From Clostridia bacterium (GTDB lineage Bacteria > Bacillota > Clostridia > TANB77 > CAG-508), in assembly GCA_900753245.1 (NCBI GenBank), contig CAADYJ010000020.1:1-26351 (forward strand): 26,351 nucleotides of DNA, in the 5' to 3' direction. Shown in pieces: positions 8,013 to 14,155 of this stretch (positions within the stretch are counted from its first letter, which is position 1; each line of letters begins with the position of its first letter). Under the pieces are notes generated by a model, which saw only the letters and a program-made list of their open reading frames with translations, did not search any database and had not been told where the DNA came from. A program made the position numbers and the translations under genes.

Positions 8013-9683
8013 TGTTTCATCTTTCATATTTCTAGCACCTAAAAAATTAATAGTTATATCTTCGCCATCTGTTGTTATAGAACTTACCAATAACTTAATC
8101 ATATTTCTTTTTGTGTTTAAATCTAAAGTATCAAAAGAAGTAAAATAAGTATCTAATATATTAAGTAATAAATCTGCTGTTTCTTTGTCGCTTATTTCAT
8201 TATAATTAGTATTAGTTAATGATTTTATTTGTTTTTCTAGTTCAATATTAGTTTCTTTTAATTTCTTTATCTCGTTTGAAATATCATCTAATAAAGAAAC
8301 ATCTACATATTTGATTTTATCTAGTAAAGAGTTAATATCATTTTCATTTTTATAGATTAATGATTTTAATGTTTTTACTTCTTCGTTGTTTTTATCTTCT
8401 TTATTAAATGTACTTGAAGATAAACCTTTAAGGGCTTTATAAAATTTTGATGTAGGGGTAGCAAGTTTTTTAATTTCTTCTAAAACTAAATCATCTGCTT
8501 CTAATCCATTTATATTTTTACATTGACATTTTTGTTTTCTGCTTTTATCTTTAAGTTCACACATATAGTCAAAAACTCTACGACCATCAGCACTTACCAT
8601 TTTATTTTTTAGTTTTGCTCTCATAAATGAGCCACAATGTGAACATCTTAAAATTCCTGATAATAAGGCATTACTTGTACTAGGTTTACGATATTTCATG
8701 TCGCTGTTTCTATCTAATAGTTCCTGAACTTCAACCCATTCTTTACCTGATATAATCCCTTTGTGTTTTCCAACAGCTACAATCCAATCATTTACATCTT
8801 TTCTAACTACTTGATTTTTCTTTTTCTCTGTTTTGTTATAAACCATAAGTCCATGTATTCCATCAAACTCTTTTTCATCTGCATAAATTTCTACACCTAA
8901 ATTTCTAAAATAGTCTAGTGTGTCTTGGTCTGCAATAGCATAGACAGGATTTATTAAAATATTTTTTAATCCCCATCTAGTATATGCCTTATCATTTTTA
9001 GTTTTTATATCATGTTGGATTGTATAAGTTTCAAGTTTAGTCTGTGATTTTAATTCTCTCATTTTATCAAAAAGGATTTTTACAATTCTTACTTCATTAT
9101 CAATAGTAGATAGTTTATATAGTTTTCTTTTTTTACCATCAACAGTTATATTTTCTATTTGTTCTGATTTATAACCTGTTGGGGTCATACCACCAAGCCA
9201 TCTACCAGTTTTAGCAAGTTCAAGCATATTATCTCTAATACGTTCTGCGATTGTATCACGTTCTAATTGGGCAAATACAGAAATCATAAACATCATTGCA
9301 CGACCACTAGGGGTTACGTTTTCAATGCTTTCTGTTGCAGATAAAAATGATACATCATAATTATCTAATTCAATTACTAAACTACTAAAGTCAGATACAT
9401 TACGACTTATTCTATCTAATTTATAAAAAGCAATAGCTTTTATTTTTTTATCTCTAATATCTTTTAACATCTTTTGAAAAGCAGGGCGATTGGTATTATA
9501 ACCTGTATAACCCTCATCTTCATAAATAATAATATTATTTTCTAAATCTACATTATCAAAAGTTAATTCAATTTTTCTTTTACATGTTTCTATTTGATTA
9601 TGAGTACTTTCGCCTTTACCTGTAAATTTTGATTTACGAGAATATATAGCTATTTTTCTATTATCTTGTTTTGTATTTTTCAT
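7986..9683 (-). CDS. spoIVCA: Large serine recombinase (SpoIVCA-like), likely excises the element from sigK
   Basis: A 565-residue large serine recombinase. The resolvase domain (about 9-160) has the nucleophile motif YSRKS (Ser18), FYKLDRISRN, and the E-helix segment ERDTIAERI. The recombinase domain follows (about 165-310), then a zinc ribbon starting CSHCG (Cys347, Cys350) with later cysteines near CQCKN, and a C-terminal coiled coil with leucine- and lysine-rich repeats. SpoIVCA of B. subtilis and its C. difficile counterpart excise skin elements from sigK in the mother cell. The ATG has AAGGAAAGGAAG upstream. The stop codon is completed by host sigK DNA, so the frame would stay open in the excised circle. 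It reads in the same direction as sigK and runs into its 3' half. Confidence 0.93.
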   Translation of the reverse strand: MKNTKQDNRKIAIYSRKSKFTGKGESTHNQIETCKRKIELTFDNVDLENNIIIYEDEGYTGYNTNRPAFQKMLKDIRDKKIKAIAFYKLDRISRNVSDFSSLVIELDNYDVSFLSATESIENVTPSGRAMMFMISVFAQLERDTIAERIRDNMLELAKTGRWLGGMTPTGYKSEQIENITVDGKKRKLYKLSTIDNEVRIVKILFDKMRELKSQTKLETYTIQHDIKTKNDKAYTRWGLKNILINPVYAIADQDTLDYFRNLGVEIYADEKEFDGIHGLMVYNKTEKKKNQVVRKDVNDWIVAVGKHKGIISGKEWVEVQELLDRNSDMKYRKPSTSNALLSGILRCSHCGSFMRAKLKNKMVSADGRRVFDYMCELKDKSRKQKCQCKNINGLEADDLVLEEIKKLATPTSKFYKALKGLSSSTFNKEDKNNEEVKTLKSLIYKNENDINSLLDKIKYVDVSLLDDISNEIKKLKETNIELEKQIKSLTNTNYNEISDKETADLLLNILDTYFTSFDTLDLNTKRNMIKLLVSSITTDGEDITINFLGARNMKDETFPTGANCK

Positions 9684-9703
9684 AGTTCATCTTCCTTTCC
9701 TTT

Positions 9704-9733
9704 AATGTGATATCATAAACAATATATCACATT
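9704..9733 (-). promoter_or_regulatory. Operator-like inverted repeat in front of the recombinase gene
   Basis: AATGTGATAT (9704-9713) and ATATCACATT (9724-9733) form a perfect 10-bp inverted repeat with a 10-bp spacer. It overlaps the predicted recombinase -10 box and start point and lies about 20 bases before the gene. A repressor or activator bound here would control excision. Confidence 0.55.
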
Positions 9734-9750
9734 TGAAGTAAAAAATGCAA
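9721..9750 (-). promoter_or_regulatory. Predicted promoter of the recombinase gene
   Basis: On the minus strand TTGCAT (9750-9745), an 18-bp spacer and TATATT (9726-9721) form a fair housekeeping-type promoter. The -10 lies inside the inverted repeat at 9704-9733. No clear sigma-E box was found, so the timing of expression cannot be read from sequence. Confidence 0.45.
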
Positions 9751-9768
9751 ATAAAATCAATTAAATTA

Positions 9769-9797
9769 TTGAAATAAAACTTATCTTTTGATAAAAT
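9769..9797 (+). promoter_or_regulatory. Predicted promoter of the 159-residue membrane protein gene
   Basis: TTGAAA (9769-9774), a 17-bp spacer and TAAAAT (9792-9797) form a good vegetative-type promoter 38 bases before the rightward gene at 9835, divergent from the recombinase. Confidence 0.55.
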
Positions 9798-9834
9798 GAA
9801 ATAAATATGTAATAAAGGAAGGAGGAGAAAAGAA

Positions 9835-10314
9835 ATGAAAAAAGTTTTAACCATAATTGGAATAGTTGTAGTTATTTTAATTGGTATAGTTGCTGTTGTA
9901 TTTAGTAATCTAAATAAAGAAAAAACATCTATATCAGCTAATACATTTAATACTACAATGTCAAGTAAAGGTTATGTGATGACAGATACTACAAGTCAAT
10001 TTGCACAATATGGAGATTATATGACTAAATCTTATGCAGCTCAAAAATCAGGTTATCAAATAGAATTTTATGAATTATCTAGTATAGAAAATGCAATTAG
10101 TATGTATAATACTAATCAACAAAAATTCGAGTCACAAAAATCAAATACATCTACTTCATCAACAGCAAGTATGAAAAACTATTCAACATATTCATTAACA
10201 ACAAATGGAAAATATAAATATCTTTCAAGAATTGACAATACTTTAATTTATATTGATGCAAGTGATGATTATAAAGATGCTATAAAGGATATCATAAAAG
10301 AACTTGGTTATTAA
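9835..10314 (+). CDS. Hypothetical membrane-anchored protein of the element
   Basis: A 159-residue protein with one N-terminal hydrophobic helix (residues about 3-25, KVLTIIGIVVVILIGIVAVV) and an extracytoplasmic domain rich in Ser, Thr, Tyr and Asn. The end reads LIYIDASDDYKDAIKDIIKELGY, with an amphipathic last helix. GGAAGGAGG stands about ten bases before the ATG. No cysteine lipobox is present. I recognise no family. It lies divergent to the recombinase with its own promoter. It could be a cargo or surface protein of the element. Confidence 0.65.
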   Translation: MKKVLTIIGIVVVILIGIVAVVFSNLNKEKTSISANTFNTTMSSKGYVMTDTTSQFAQYGDYMTKSYAAQKSGYQIEFYELSSIENAISMYNTNQQKFESQKSNTSTSSTASMKNYSTYSLTTNGKYKYLSRIDNTLIYIDASDDYKDAIKDIIKELGY

Positions 10315-10323
10315 TTAAATCAT

Positions 10324-10346
10324 AACCACCCGTAAAACGGGTGGTT
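10324..10346. repeat. IS200-type end hairpin (tnpA 3' side)
   Basis: AACCACCCG (10324-10332), loop TAAAA, CGGGTGGTT (10338-10346): a 9-bp perfect stem of the kind bound by Y1 transposases. Further hairpins follow inside the element: AGCCT/AGGCT (10354-10366), the palindrome GGGCTTAAGCCC (10384-10395) and CGGTT/AACCG (10403-10416). Confidence 0.75.
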
Positions 10347-10431
10347 TGCTCTTAGCCTAGAAGGCTTTTATACTGGCACTTCTGGGCTTAAGCCCTACTG
10401 AACGGTTTGCCAACCGCATTTTTTTCTCAGG

Positions 10432-10938
10432 CTACCACTTAAGTGGTCCTAATCCTTTTTTTATTTTTCTTTCTTTTTCCTTTTCTTCTTTTTCAAATGG
10501 GTCTACATATTCTTTTATACTTATTTGGTCTGTTGCTATATCTTCCTGTAATTGTTTTTTTATATATTCTTCTATTACTTTTTTATTTTTGCCTACTGTA
10601 TCTACATAATAGCCTTGACACCAAAAATGCCTATTTCCATATTTATATTTTAAATTTGCATGTCTATCAAATATCATCAAACTGCTTTTTCCTTTTAAAT
10701 ATACCATTATACTTGCCACACTATACTTTGGTGGAATACTTACAAGCATATGTATGTGGTCTGGACATAATTCTGCCTCTATTATTTCTATTCCTTTTTG
10801 CTCACATAATCTTCTTAATATTACTCCTATATCTTTTCTTATCTGTCCGTATATTTGCATTCTTCTGTACTTTGGGGCAAATACCAAATGATATTTGCAA
10901 TTCCATGTGCTGTGTGCTAAACTATTATTGTCTTTCAT
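10432..10938 (-). CDS. tnpA: IS200/IS605 family transposase TnpA
   Basis: A 168-residue HUH (Y1) single-strand transposase. The metal-binding motif appears as PDHIHMLVSIPP (HUH: His-Ile-His). The catalytic tyrosine is in FWCQGYYVDTVG, and HSTWNCKYHLVFAPKYRR is the usual N-terminus. I chose ATG 10938 because AAAGGAGG lies eight bases upstream; the longer frame from 10983 starts before this ribosome site. The length is a little above the typical 150 residues owing to a lysine-rich C-terminal tail. It appears intact, with no frameshift, so the insertion is probably recent. Confidence 0.93.
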   Translation of the reverse strand: MKDNNSLAHSTWNCKYHLVFAPKYRRMQIYGQIRKDIGVILRRLCEQKGIEIIEAELCPDHIHMLVSIPPKYSVASIMVYLKGKSSLMIFDRHANLKYKYGNRHFWCQGYYVDTVGKNKKVIEEYIKKQLQEDIATDQISIKEYVDPFEKEEKEKERKIKKGLGPLKW

Positions 10939-10941
10939 GAC

Positions 10942-11008
10942 AAAATCCTCCTTTTTGATTTTATTTGCGGTTGGCGACCACATCTATTATATCAAAAAGG
11001 AGGATTTT
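10942..11008 (-). promoter_or_regulatory. Inverted repeat able to hide the tnpA ribosome binding site
   Basis: An 18-bp sequence at 10942-10959 containing the complement of the tnpA Shine-Dalgarno (CCTCC, 10947-10951) is perfectly complementary to 10991-11008, with a 31-nt loop. A transcript covering both arms would fold and block ribosome access. A TATAAT on the minus strand at 10991-10986 lies between the arms, so only transcripts entering from outside might contain both. Known IS200 elements use such leader structures to stay silent. Confidence 0.7.
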
Positions 11009-11034
11009 TTCTACTCATAGCTAGAAGCTTTCAG

Positions 11035-11057
11035 AACCCCGCGTAAAACACGGGGTT
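11035..11057. repeat. IS200-type end hairpin (tnpA 5' side)
   Basis: AACCCCG (11035-11041) pairs with CGGGGTT (11051-11057); inner bases C-G-TAAAA-C-A repeat the loop of the other end hairpin. It marks the other boundary of the insertion sequence. Confidence 0.72.
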
Positions 11058-11071
11058 TTCATAAGCCAATA

Positions 11072-11105
11072 AAACGGAGGAATTTATTTTCTCTCCGTTT
11101 TTTTT
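11072..11105. terminator. Terminator downstream of the 214-residue membrane protein gene
   Basis: AAACGGAG (11072-11079) pairs with CTCCGTTT (11093-11100), followed by five more T on the plus strand and by TTTTATTGG on the minus strand. It can stop transcription from either side and sits beside the insertion sequence. Confidence 0.65.
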
Positions 11106-11109
11106 ATGT

Positions 11110-11754
11110 TTAATATTTACATATTTTAGATATTATATAATAATAACCTAAACCTATCAATATAAACAATATCATCAAAATTATACCTAGAAATATATTT
11201 ATAAAAATAGTAATTAATAATGAAACAATGACTGCTATTACACTATATATTGGTATAGATAATTTTAAAAAGTTTTTAAAAGCTTCTTTTGTAAAAGTTG
11301 CTTTTTTAGCTTCATCAAATCCGTTTTTAAAATCTTCAGTAACTCCATTCATTATCTGCTTAGCCTCTTCTTTTGAGTCAATTGTAACATCTTGTCCCTG
11401 TTTTTTTAATTCTTCTGCGACTGCATCAATATCTTTTTTTGACTTATTAAATACAAATAAAGACATAGCAATAAAACAAATAGACATAATCCACATTTTA
11501 CATAGTAATAAAATTATTCCAATTATAAAAAACAAGCCACACATTCCATAAACAAAGGGTCTTGTTATTCTTGGGTCATTAGTACTATACGATACTGTTG
11601 TTCTATTTCCTTTATGATATTTTCCATATGCATTTGGATTTACAGGTTCCATTATAGTATCTGACACAAATCCATCTTTAGGTGTTTGTTTAATTGTTTC
11701 TTTTCTAACATAAGCTCCATTGTCCTTTATTTTATTTTCTTGTTCTCTTTCCAT
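11110..11754 (-). CDS. Hypothetical membrane protein of the element
   Basis: A 214-residue protein. About 65 polar residues at the N-terminus precede a double hydrophobic segment (about 66-102, YGMCGLFFIIGIILLLCKMW and IMSICFIAMSLFVF). A cytoplasmic or external loop with charged helices follows (DAVAEELKKQGQDV, GFDEAKKATFTKEAF), then a long hydrophobic end (about 171-208). AGGAGG stands eight bases before the ATG. I do not recognise the family. It could belong to the transfer apparatus or be cargo. A palindrome lies directly upstream at 11770-11792. Confidence 0.62.
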   Translation of the reverse strand: MEREQENKIKDNGAYVRKETIKQTPKDGFVSDTIMEPVNPNAYGKYHKGNRTTVSYSTNDPRITRPFVYGMCGLFFIIGIILLLCKMWIMSICFIAMSLFVFNKSKKDIDAVAEELKKQGQDVTIDSKEEAKQIMNGVTEDFKNGFDEAKKATFTKEAFKNFLKLSIPIYSVIAVIVSLLITIFINIFLGIILMILFILIGLGYYYIISKICKY

Positions 11755-11769
11755 TGTTTACCTCCTACT

Positions 11770-11792
11770 ATTTTATAATTAAATTATAAAAT
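11770..11792. promoter_or_regulatory. 23-bp palindrome upstream of the 214-residue membrane protein gene
   Basis: ATTTTATAATT (11770-11780), a central A, and AATTATAAAAT (11782-11792) form a perfect dyad 16 bases before the gene start. It contains TTTTATAATTAA, a 12-mer that recurs at 12496-12507 and 12568-12579 in the regulator/replication intergenic region. A shared operator is possible; AT-richness weakens the case. Confidence 0.4.
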
Positions 11793-11832
11793 AAAATCTT
11801 TTTTAAGTAGATATTTTACCAAAATTTTATTA

Positions 11833-12453
11833 TTATTTATTCAATTCATAATTAAATAACTTTTCTGCAAAATCAGAATTTATTAAATAATGTTTGCTAG
11901 GTTCTTTTAAATTTTTCTTAATTGTTTGATAATATTTATCTTTTAAATATTCCATTTTAAAATCATATTCATCTTGAGAAATCTCATTATTATTTTTCTT
12001 TTTCTCAATTCTTTTACTTTCATACAAAAATTGTATTAGATACTCATTAGCATTTAAACATAATATATCTGTACTATACATTTTTCCATCTATATCAATA
12101 TAATCTTCTTTATGAATTAAAGATACATCAAAAATACTTTCAAAAGCCCTATCAATTAAAATTTCATCTTCATTCATAAAATCTGTAATATTAAACAGAT
12201 AATCAAGAGAAACATTAAAAGTTTTTGCAATTCTTAAAGCAATATCAAATGATAATTTATTGTCTTTTAATTCAATAGCTTTTATTGCATCAAGAGATAT
12301 TTCAATTTTCTCTGCAAAATCTTTTTGTGTTAATCCAAATCTATTTCTAACTGATTTGACACGTTCTGATGTAGTTCCTCGAACTTGTGCTGTTTCATTA
12401 TTGGAAAATATTTTATCGATATTTTCTTTTCTTTTTTCTTTAATTGAATTCAT
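11833..12453 (-). CDS. XRE family transcriptional regulator
   Basis: A 206-residue protein. Residues about 25-85 form a Cro/CI-type helix-turn-helix: SERVKSVRNRFGLTQKDFAEKI, then ISLDAIKAIELKDNKLSFDIALRIAKTFNVSLDYLF (parts shown). A C-terminal region of about 110 charged residues has no motif I recognise and lacks a visible Ser/Lys protease pair. GGAGG stands nine bases before the ATG. It is divergent from the replication module across a 347-bp region with repeated AT-rich motifs, so it probably represses the rep operon and itself, as in many integrative elements. Confidence 0.85.
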   Translation of the reverse strand: MNSIKEKRKENIDKIFSNNETAQVRGTTSERVKSVRNRFGLTQKDFAEKIEISLDAIKAIELKDNKLSFDIALRIAKTFNVSLDYLFNITDFMNEDEILIDRAFESIFDVSLIHKEDYIDIDGKMYSTDILCLNANEYLIQFLYESKRIEKKKNNNEISQDEYDFKMEYLKDKYYQTIKKNLKEPSKHYLINSDFAEKLFNYELNK

Positions 12454-12627
12454 TGTTTTTTACCTCCAAAATCTACTATTTTTATAAAATACACTTTTTA
12501 TAATTAAAAATACACCATTTAAAAATAATCTTCATTTTTTTAACCATTTATTTTAGTATAAAAAAAATTTTATAATTAATATGCAGACAAAAATTATCGC
12601 GATAAATAGTTTGCAAATATATGAGAT

Positions 12628-12655
12628 TTGTTAAAGAGATTATAACATTTATAAA
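12628..12655 (+). promoter_or_regulatory. Possible promoter of the replication/transfer operon
   Basis: TTGTTA (12628-12633), a 16-bp spacer and TATAAA (12650-12655). It would give a leader of about 140 nt before the first small gene, covering the tandem repeat and the large dyad. Confidence 0.4.
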
Positions 12656-12690
12656 CTAAAAAAACAATTCTCATGCCAATAAATAAAGAG

Positions 12691-12708
12691 AGAAATACCA
12701 GAAATACC
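12691..12708 (+). repeat. Tandem 9-bp repeat AGAAATACC x2
   Basis: AGAAATACC occurs at 12691-12699 and again immediately at 12700-12708, in the leader of the replication operon. Its head-to-tail arrangement resembles a protein-binding iteron. Confidence 0.5.
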
Positions 12709-12720
12709 ACGTTAAAAAAT

Positions 12721-12784
12721 CATTTAACTTATATTAACCTATTTTCAGTAATTGCTGAACGTTCTCTCTAGGGTAAGTTAAATG
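12721..12784 (+). repeat. Nested dyad in the leader of the replication operon
   Basis: CATTTAACTTA (12721-12731) pairs with TAAGTTAAATG (12774-12784); inside it CCTA (12738-12741) pairs with TAGG (12769-12772) and TTCAG (12744-12748) with CTGAA (12755-12759). In an alternative fold AGAGAGAA (12687-12694) pairs with TTCTCTCT (12762-12769). It ends 16 bases before the first start codon. It may be an attenuator, a second origin or a transfer origin. Confidence 0.5.
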
Positions 12785-12800
12785 TAGAAAGGAAAAGAAG

Positions 12801-12983
12801 ATGATAAATATTCCAGCAACTTTAGAAGAACGTATCAGTAAAAATGGAAATCCATATTTCTGTATCGTTGTTAAAATAACTGATGAAGTAGAAAAATTGG
12901 TATTCCTAGATAAAGCTGAAATTGAATTAATTCGTTTGACTTATGGTAATAAGCAAAAAATCAAACTAAATTCAAACGATTAA
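12801..12983 (+). CDS. Small conserved-looking protein of the replication module
   Basis: A 60-residue protein (IPATLEERISKNGNPYFCIVV... ending KIKLNSND). The pattern of short beta strands (YFCIVVKIT, EKLVFLD) followed by a helix could suit a small nucleic-acid-binding fold, but this is inference. AAAGGAAAAGAAG precedes the ATG, and the frame keeps sensible composition to its stop. It lies just upstream of the stem-loop origin and rep, on the same strand, so it is probably the first gene of the replication operon. I do not recognise the family. Confidence 0.6.
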   Translation: MINIPATLEERISKNGNPYFCIVVKITDEVEKLVFLDKAEIELIRLTYGNKQKIKLNSND

Positions 12984-13002
12984 AAAATATGGTTAATTGG
13001 GA

Positions 13003-13027
13003 GGGCTGTGTTGCAAGACACAAGCCC
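13003..13027 (+). repeat. GC-rich hairpin upstream of the replication origin
   Basis: GGGCTGTGT (13003-13011) pairs with ACAC (13018-13021) and AGCCC (13023-13027) with one bulged A and a 6-nt loop. It stands nine bases before the origin stem-loop and is one of few GC-rich patches in the element, so it may be part of the origin or recognised by Rep. Confidence 0.55.
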
Positions 13028-13036
13028 GACCTAAAA

Positions 13037-13062
13037 GCCATAGCTTTAGTATTACCTATGGC
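13037..13062 (+). other. CRESS-type replication origin stem-loop with TAGTATTAC nonanucleotide
   Basis: GCCATAG (13037-13043) and CTATGGC (13056-13062) form a perfect 7-bp stem. The 12-nt loop ends in TAGTATTAC (13047-13055), identical to the conserved origin nonanucleotide of circoviruses (geminiviruses have TAATATTAC). CRESS Rep proteins nick this motif between the seventh and eighth base, here predicted between T13053 and A13054. The stem-loop lies 28 bases before the rep start and is followed at once by tandem repeats, the layout of CRESS virus origins. Confidence 0.85.
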
Positions 13063-13063
13063 G

Positions 13064-13077
13064 ATGTAGAATGTAGA
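13064..13077 (+). repeat. Tandem iteron-like repeat ATGTAGA x2 beside the origin
   Basis: ATGTAGA is at 13064-13070 and 13071-13077, beginning two bases after the origin stem. A third copy is at 12782-12788, just before the first small gene. Circovirus-like origins carry short tandem Rep-binding repeats at this place. The last copy also overlaps the leader before the rep ribosome site (AAGGAGG). Confidence 0.55.
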
Positions 13078-13090
13078 AGGAGGTTTAAAA

Positions 13091-14155
13091 ATGGTTACAA
13101 ATAGTCAATCTAGAAAATGGAATATAGAATTAAATTCAGTAGATAAATTTGGACTAACTGATGAAGTTATACTTGAAAAAGTAAAACAATTAGCATCTGT
13201 TCAGTATTTTTGTTTATCTAATTTAGAAAAAACTAAAGCAAATAATATTCTACATAAGCATTTATACCTATATAGCCCTAGTCCAATATACTTTAATAGA
13301 CTTAAGACCTTATTTCCTACAGCACACATTGAAAAAGCCTATGGTAGTTCACTAGAGAACAGGGCTTACTGTGAAAAATCAGGAAAATGGGCTGATGAAA
13401 AAAATAAAGATAAATTAGAAAGTGTACAAGATAATAGTTTCTATGAGGAGGGCAAAATTCCTGAAACTGAACAACAAGAAAATAATCCACTTGAAAGACA
13501 AATACTAGAAGATTTAAAAAATGGATTATCTGTCAAAGACATAATAGAAAAAAATCCAAAATTATGGCATAAAAAGAAACAACTAGATGATATAGCCTAT
13601 ATGTATTTAGTAGATAAGTATTCAAGTGAATGCAGAGATGATTTAGTTGTAACCTTTATCACAGCCCCATCAAATACAGGAAAAACAACTTTTGTTTATA
13701 ATTTAATGGGCGATGCTAAAAAAGTATTTAGAATGCATAATTATAGAGTTAAACATGCACTATTTGATGGTTATGATAGCTTAAATAATTCTTGCATACT
13801 GATAGATGAATTTTTAGGAAGTAGTCAAATTGAGCTAACTGATTTAAACATATACCTAGATAAATTCCCCATCACTCAAGCTCCTGCACGTTTTCAAAAC
13901 AAGCTAATTACAGCAAAATATATTTTTATATGCAGTAATTTAGATTTCTCAAAAATTTATGAGTATGAGCGAATTTATGAGCCATCTGTATATGCAGGTT
14001 TTGAAAGAAGAGTACATAATATTTGGAAATTTCAACGAGATAAAGATAGCAATATATTAAAAATAATTAAAATTAAACATACAAAAGATATAGATATCAT
14101 GAAAGACATGGAAAATATAGAATTTATTGAAAGCGAGGATTTTAAAAATGAATGA
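13091..14155 (+). CDS. rep: CRESS-type replication initiator (HUH endonuclease plus superfamily 3 helicase)
   Basis: A 354-residue Rep. The endonuclease domain (about 1-115) has motif I WNIELN (10-15), motif II HKHLYLY with the two histidines (His55, His57) and motif III YCEK (Tyr93 nucleophile, Lys96). The helicase domain has Walker A APSNTGKTT (about 192-200), Walker B CILIDEF (235-241) and motif C YIFICSN ending in Asn283. This is the domain order of eukaryotic CRESS-DNA virus Reps and of bacterial pCRESS plasmids (Rep_2 plus RNA_helicase). It would nick the TAGTATTAC loop 40 bases upstream, start rolling-circle replication and possibly serve as relaxase. AAGGAGG precedes the ATG. Its stop overlaps the next gene by eight bases. 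Confidence 0.92.
   Translation: MVTNSQSRKWNIELNSVDKFGLTDEVILEKVKQLASVQYFCLSNLEKTKANNILHKHLYLYSPSPIYFNRLKTLFPTAHIEKAYGSSLENRAYCEKSGKWADEKNKDKLESVQDNSFYEEGKIPETEQQENNPLERQILEDLKNGLSVKDIIEKNPKLWHKKKQLDDIAYMYLVDKYSSECRDDLVVTFITAPSNTGKTTFVYNLMGDAKKVFRMHNYRVKHALFDGYDSLNNSCILIDEFLGSSQIELTDLNIYLDKFPITQAPARFQNKLITAKYIFICSNLDFSKIYEYERIYEPSVYAGFERRVHNIWKFQRDKDSNILKIIKIKHTKDIDIMKDMENIEFIESEDFKNE

Larger units (their letters stand above)
10321..11060 (-). mobile_element. IS200-type insertion sequence (tnpA only)
   Basis: A single Y1 transposase gene is bracketed by two GC-rich hairpins (10324-10346 and 11035-11057) that share a CGTAAAAC core, as at the ends of IS200/IS605 elements, which lack terminal inverted repeats. 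The insertion is the only GC-rich patch inside the element and separates two unrelated membrane protein genes. No tnpB is present. Exact ends cannot be fixed because this family makes no target duplication. Confidence 0.82.
12454..12800. promoter_or_regulatory. Divergent control region between the XRE regulator and the replication module
   Basis: There is no gene in these 347 bases. From left to right I see two AAAATACAC copies 21 bp apart (12486-12494, 12507-12515) and two TTTTATAATTAA copies (12496-12507, 12568-12579). Next are a 12-bp palindrome TTATCGCGATAA (12594-12605), a possible promoter (12628-12655), a 9-bp tandem repeat (12691-12708) and a large dyad (12721-12784). The 21-bp spacing equals two helical turns and suits a dimeric repressor such as the adjacent XRE protein. 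Confidence 0.5.

Noticed and set aside
7991..8020. ATG at 8020 as a real start for the sigK 3' half
   Set aside because: The ten residues it adds come from element DNA and overlap the recombinase gene in another frame. There is no ribosome site in front, and a sigma factor lacking region 2 would not work.
10443..10940. Long rightward ORF (165 codons) opposite tnpA
   Set aside because: It is the antisense of a well-recognised transposase, has a leucine/phenylalanine-rich composition typical of shadow frames and no ribosome site.
12594..12605. TTATCGCGATAA palindrome as the replication origin
   Set aside because: It lacks a loop to expose a nick site, whereas the stem-loop with TAGTATTAC beside rep fits the Rep family.
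12721..13062. CRISPR-like or riboswitch interpretation of the repeats in the rep operon leader
   Set aside because: There are no regularly spaced repeats with unique spacers, and no riboswitch consensus that I recognise; the repeats fit control and origin functions better.
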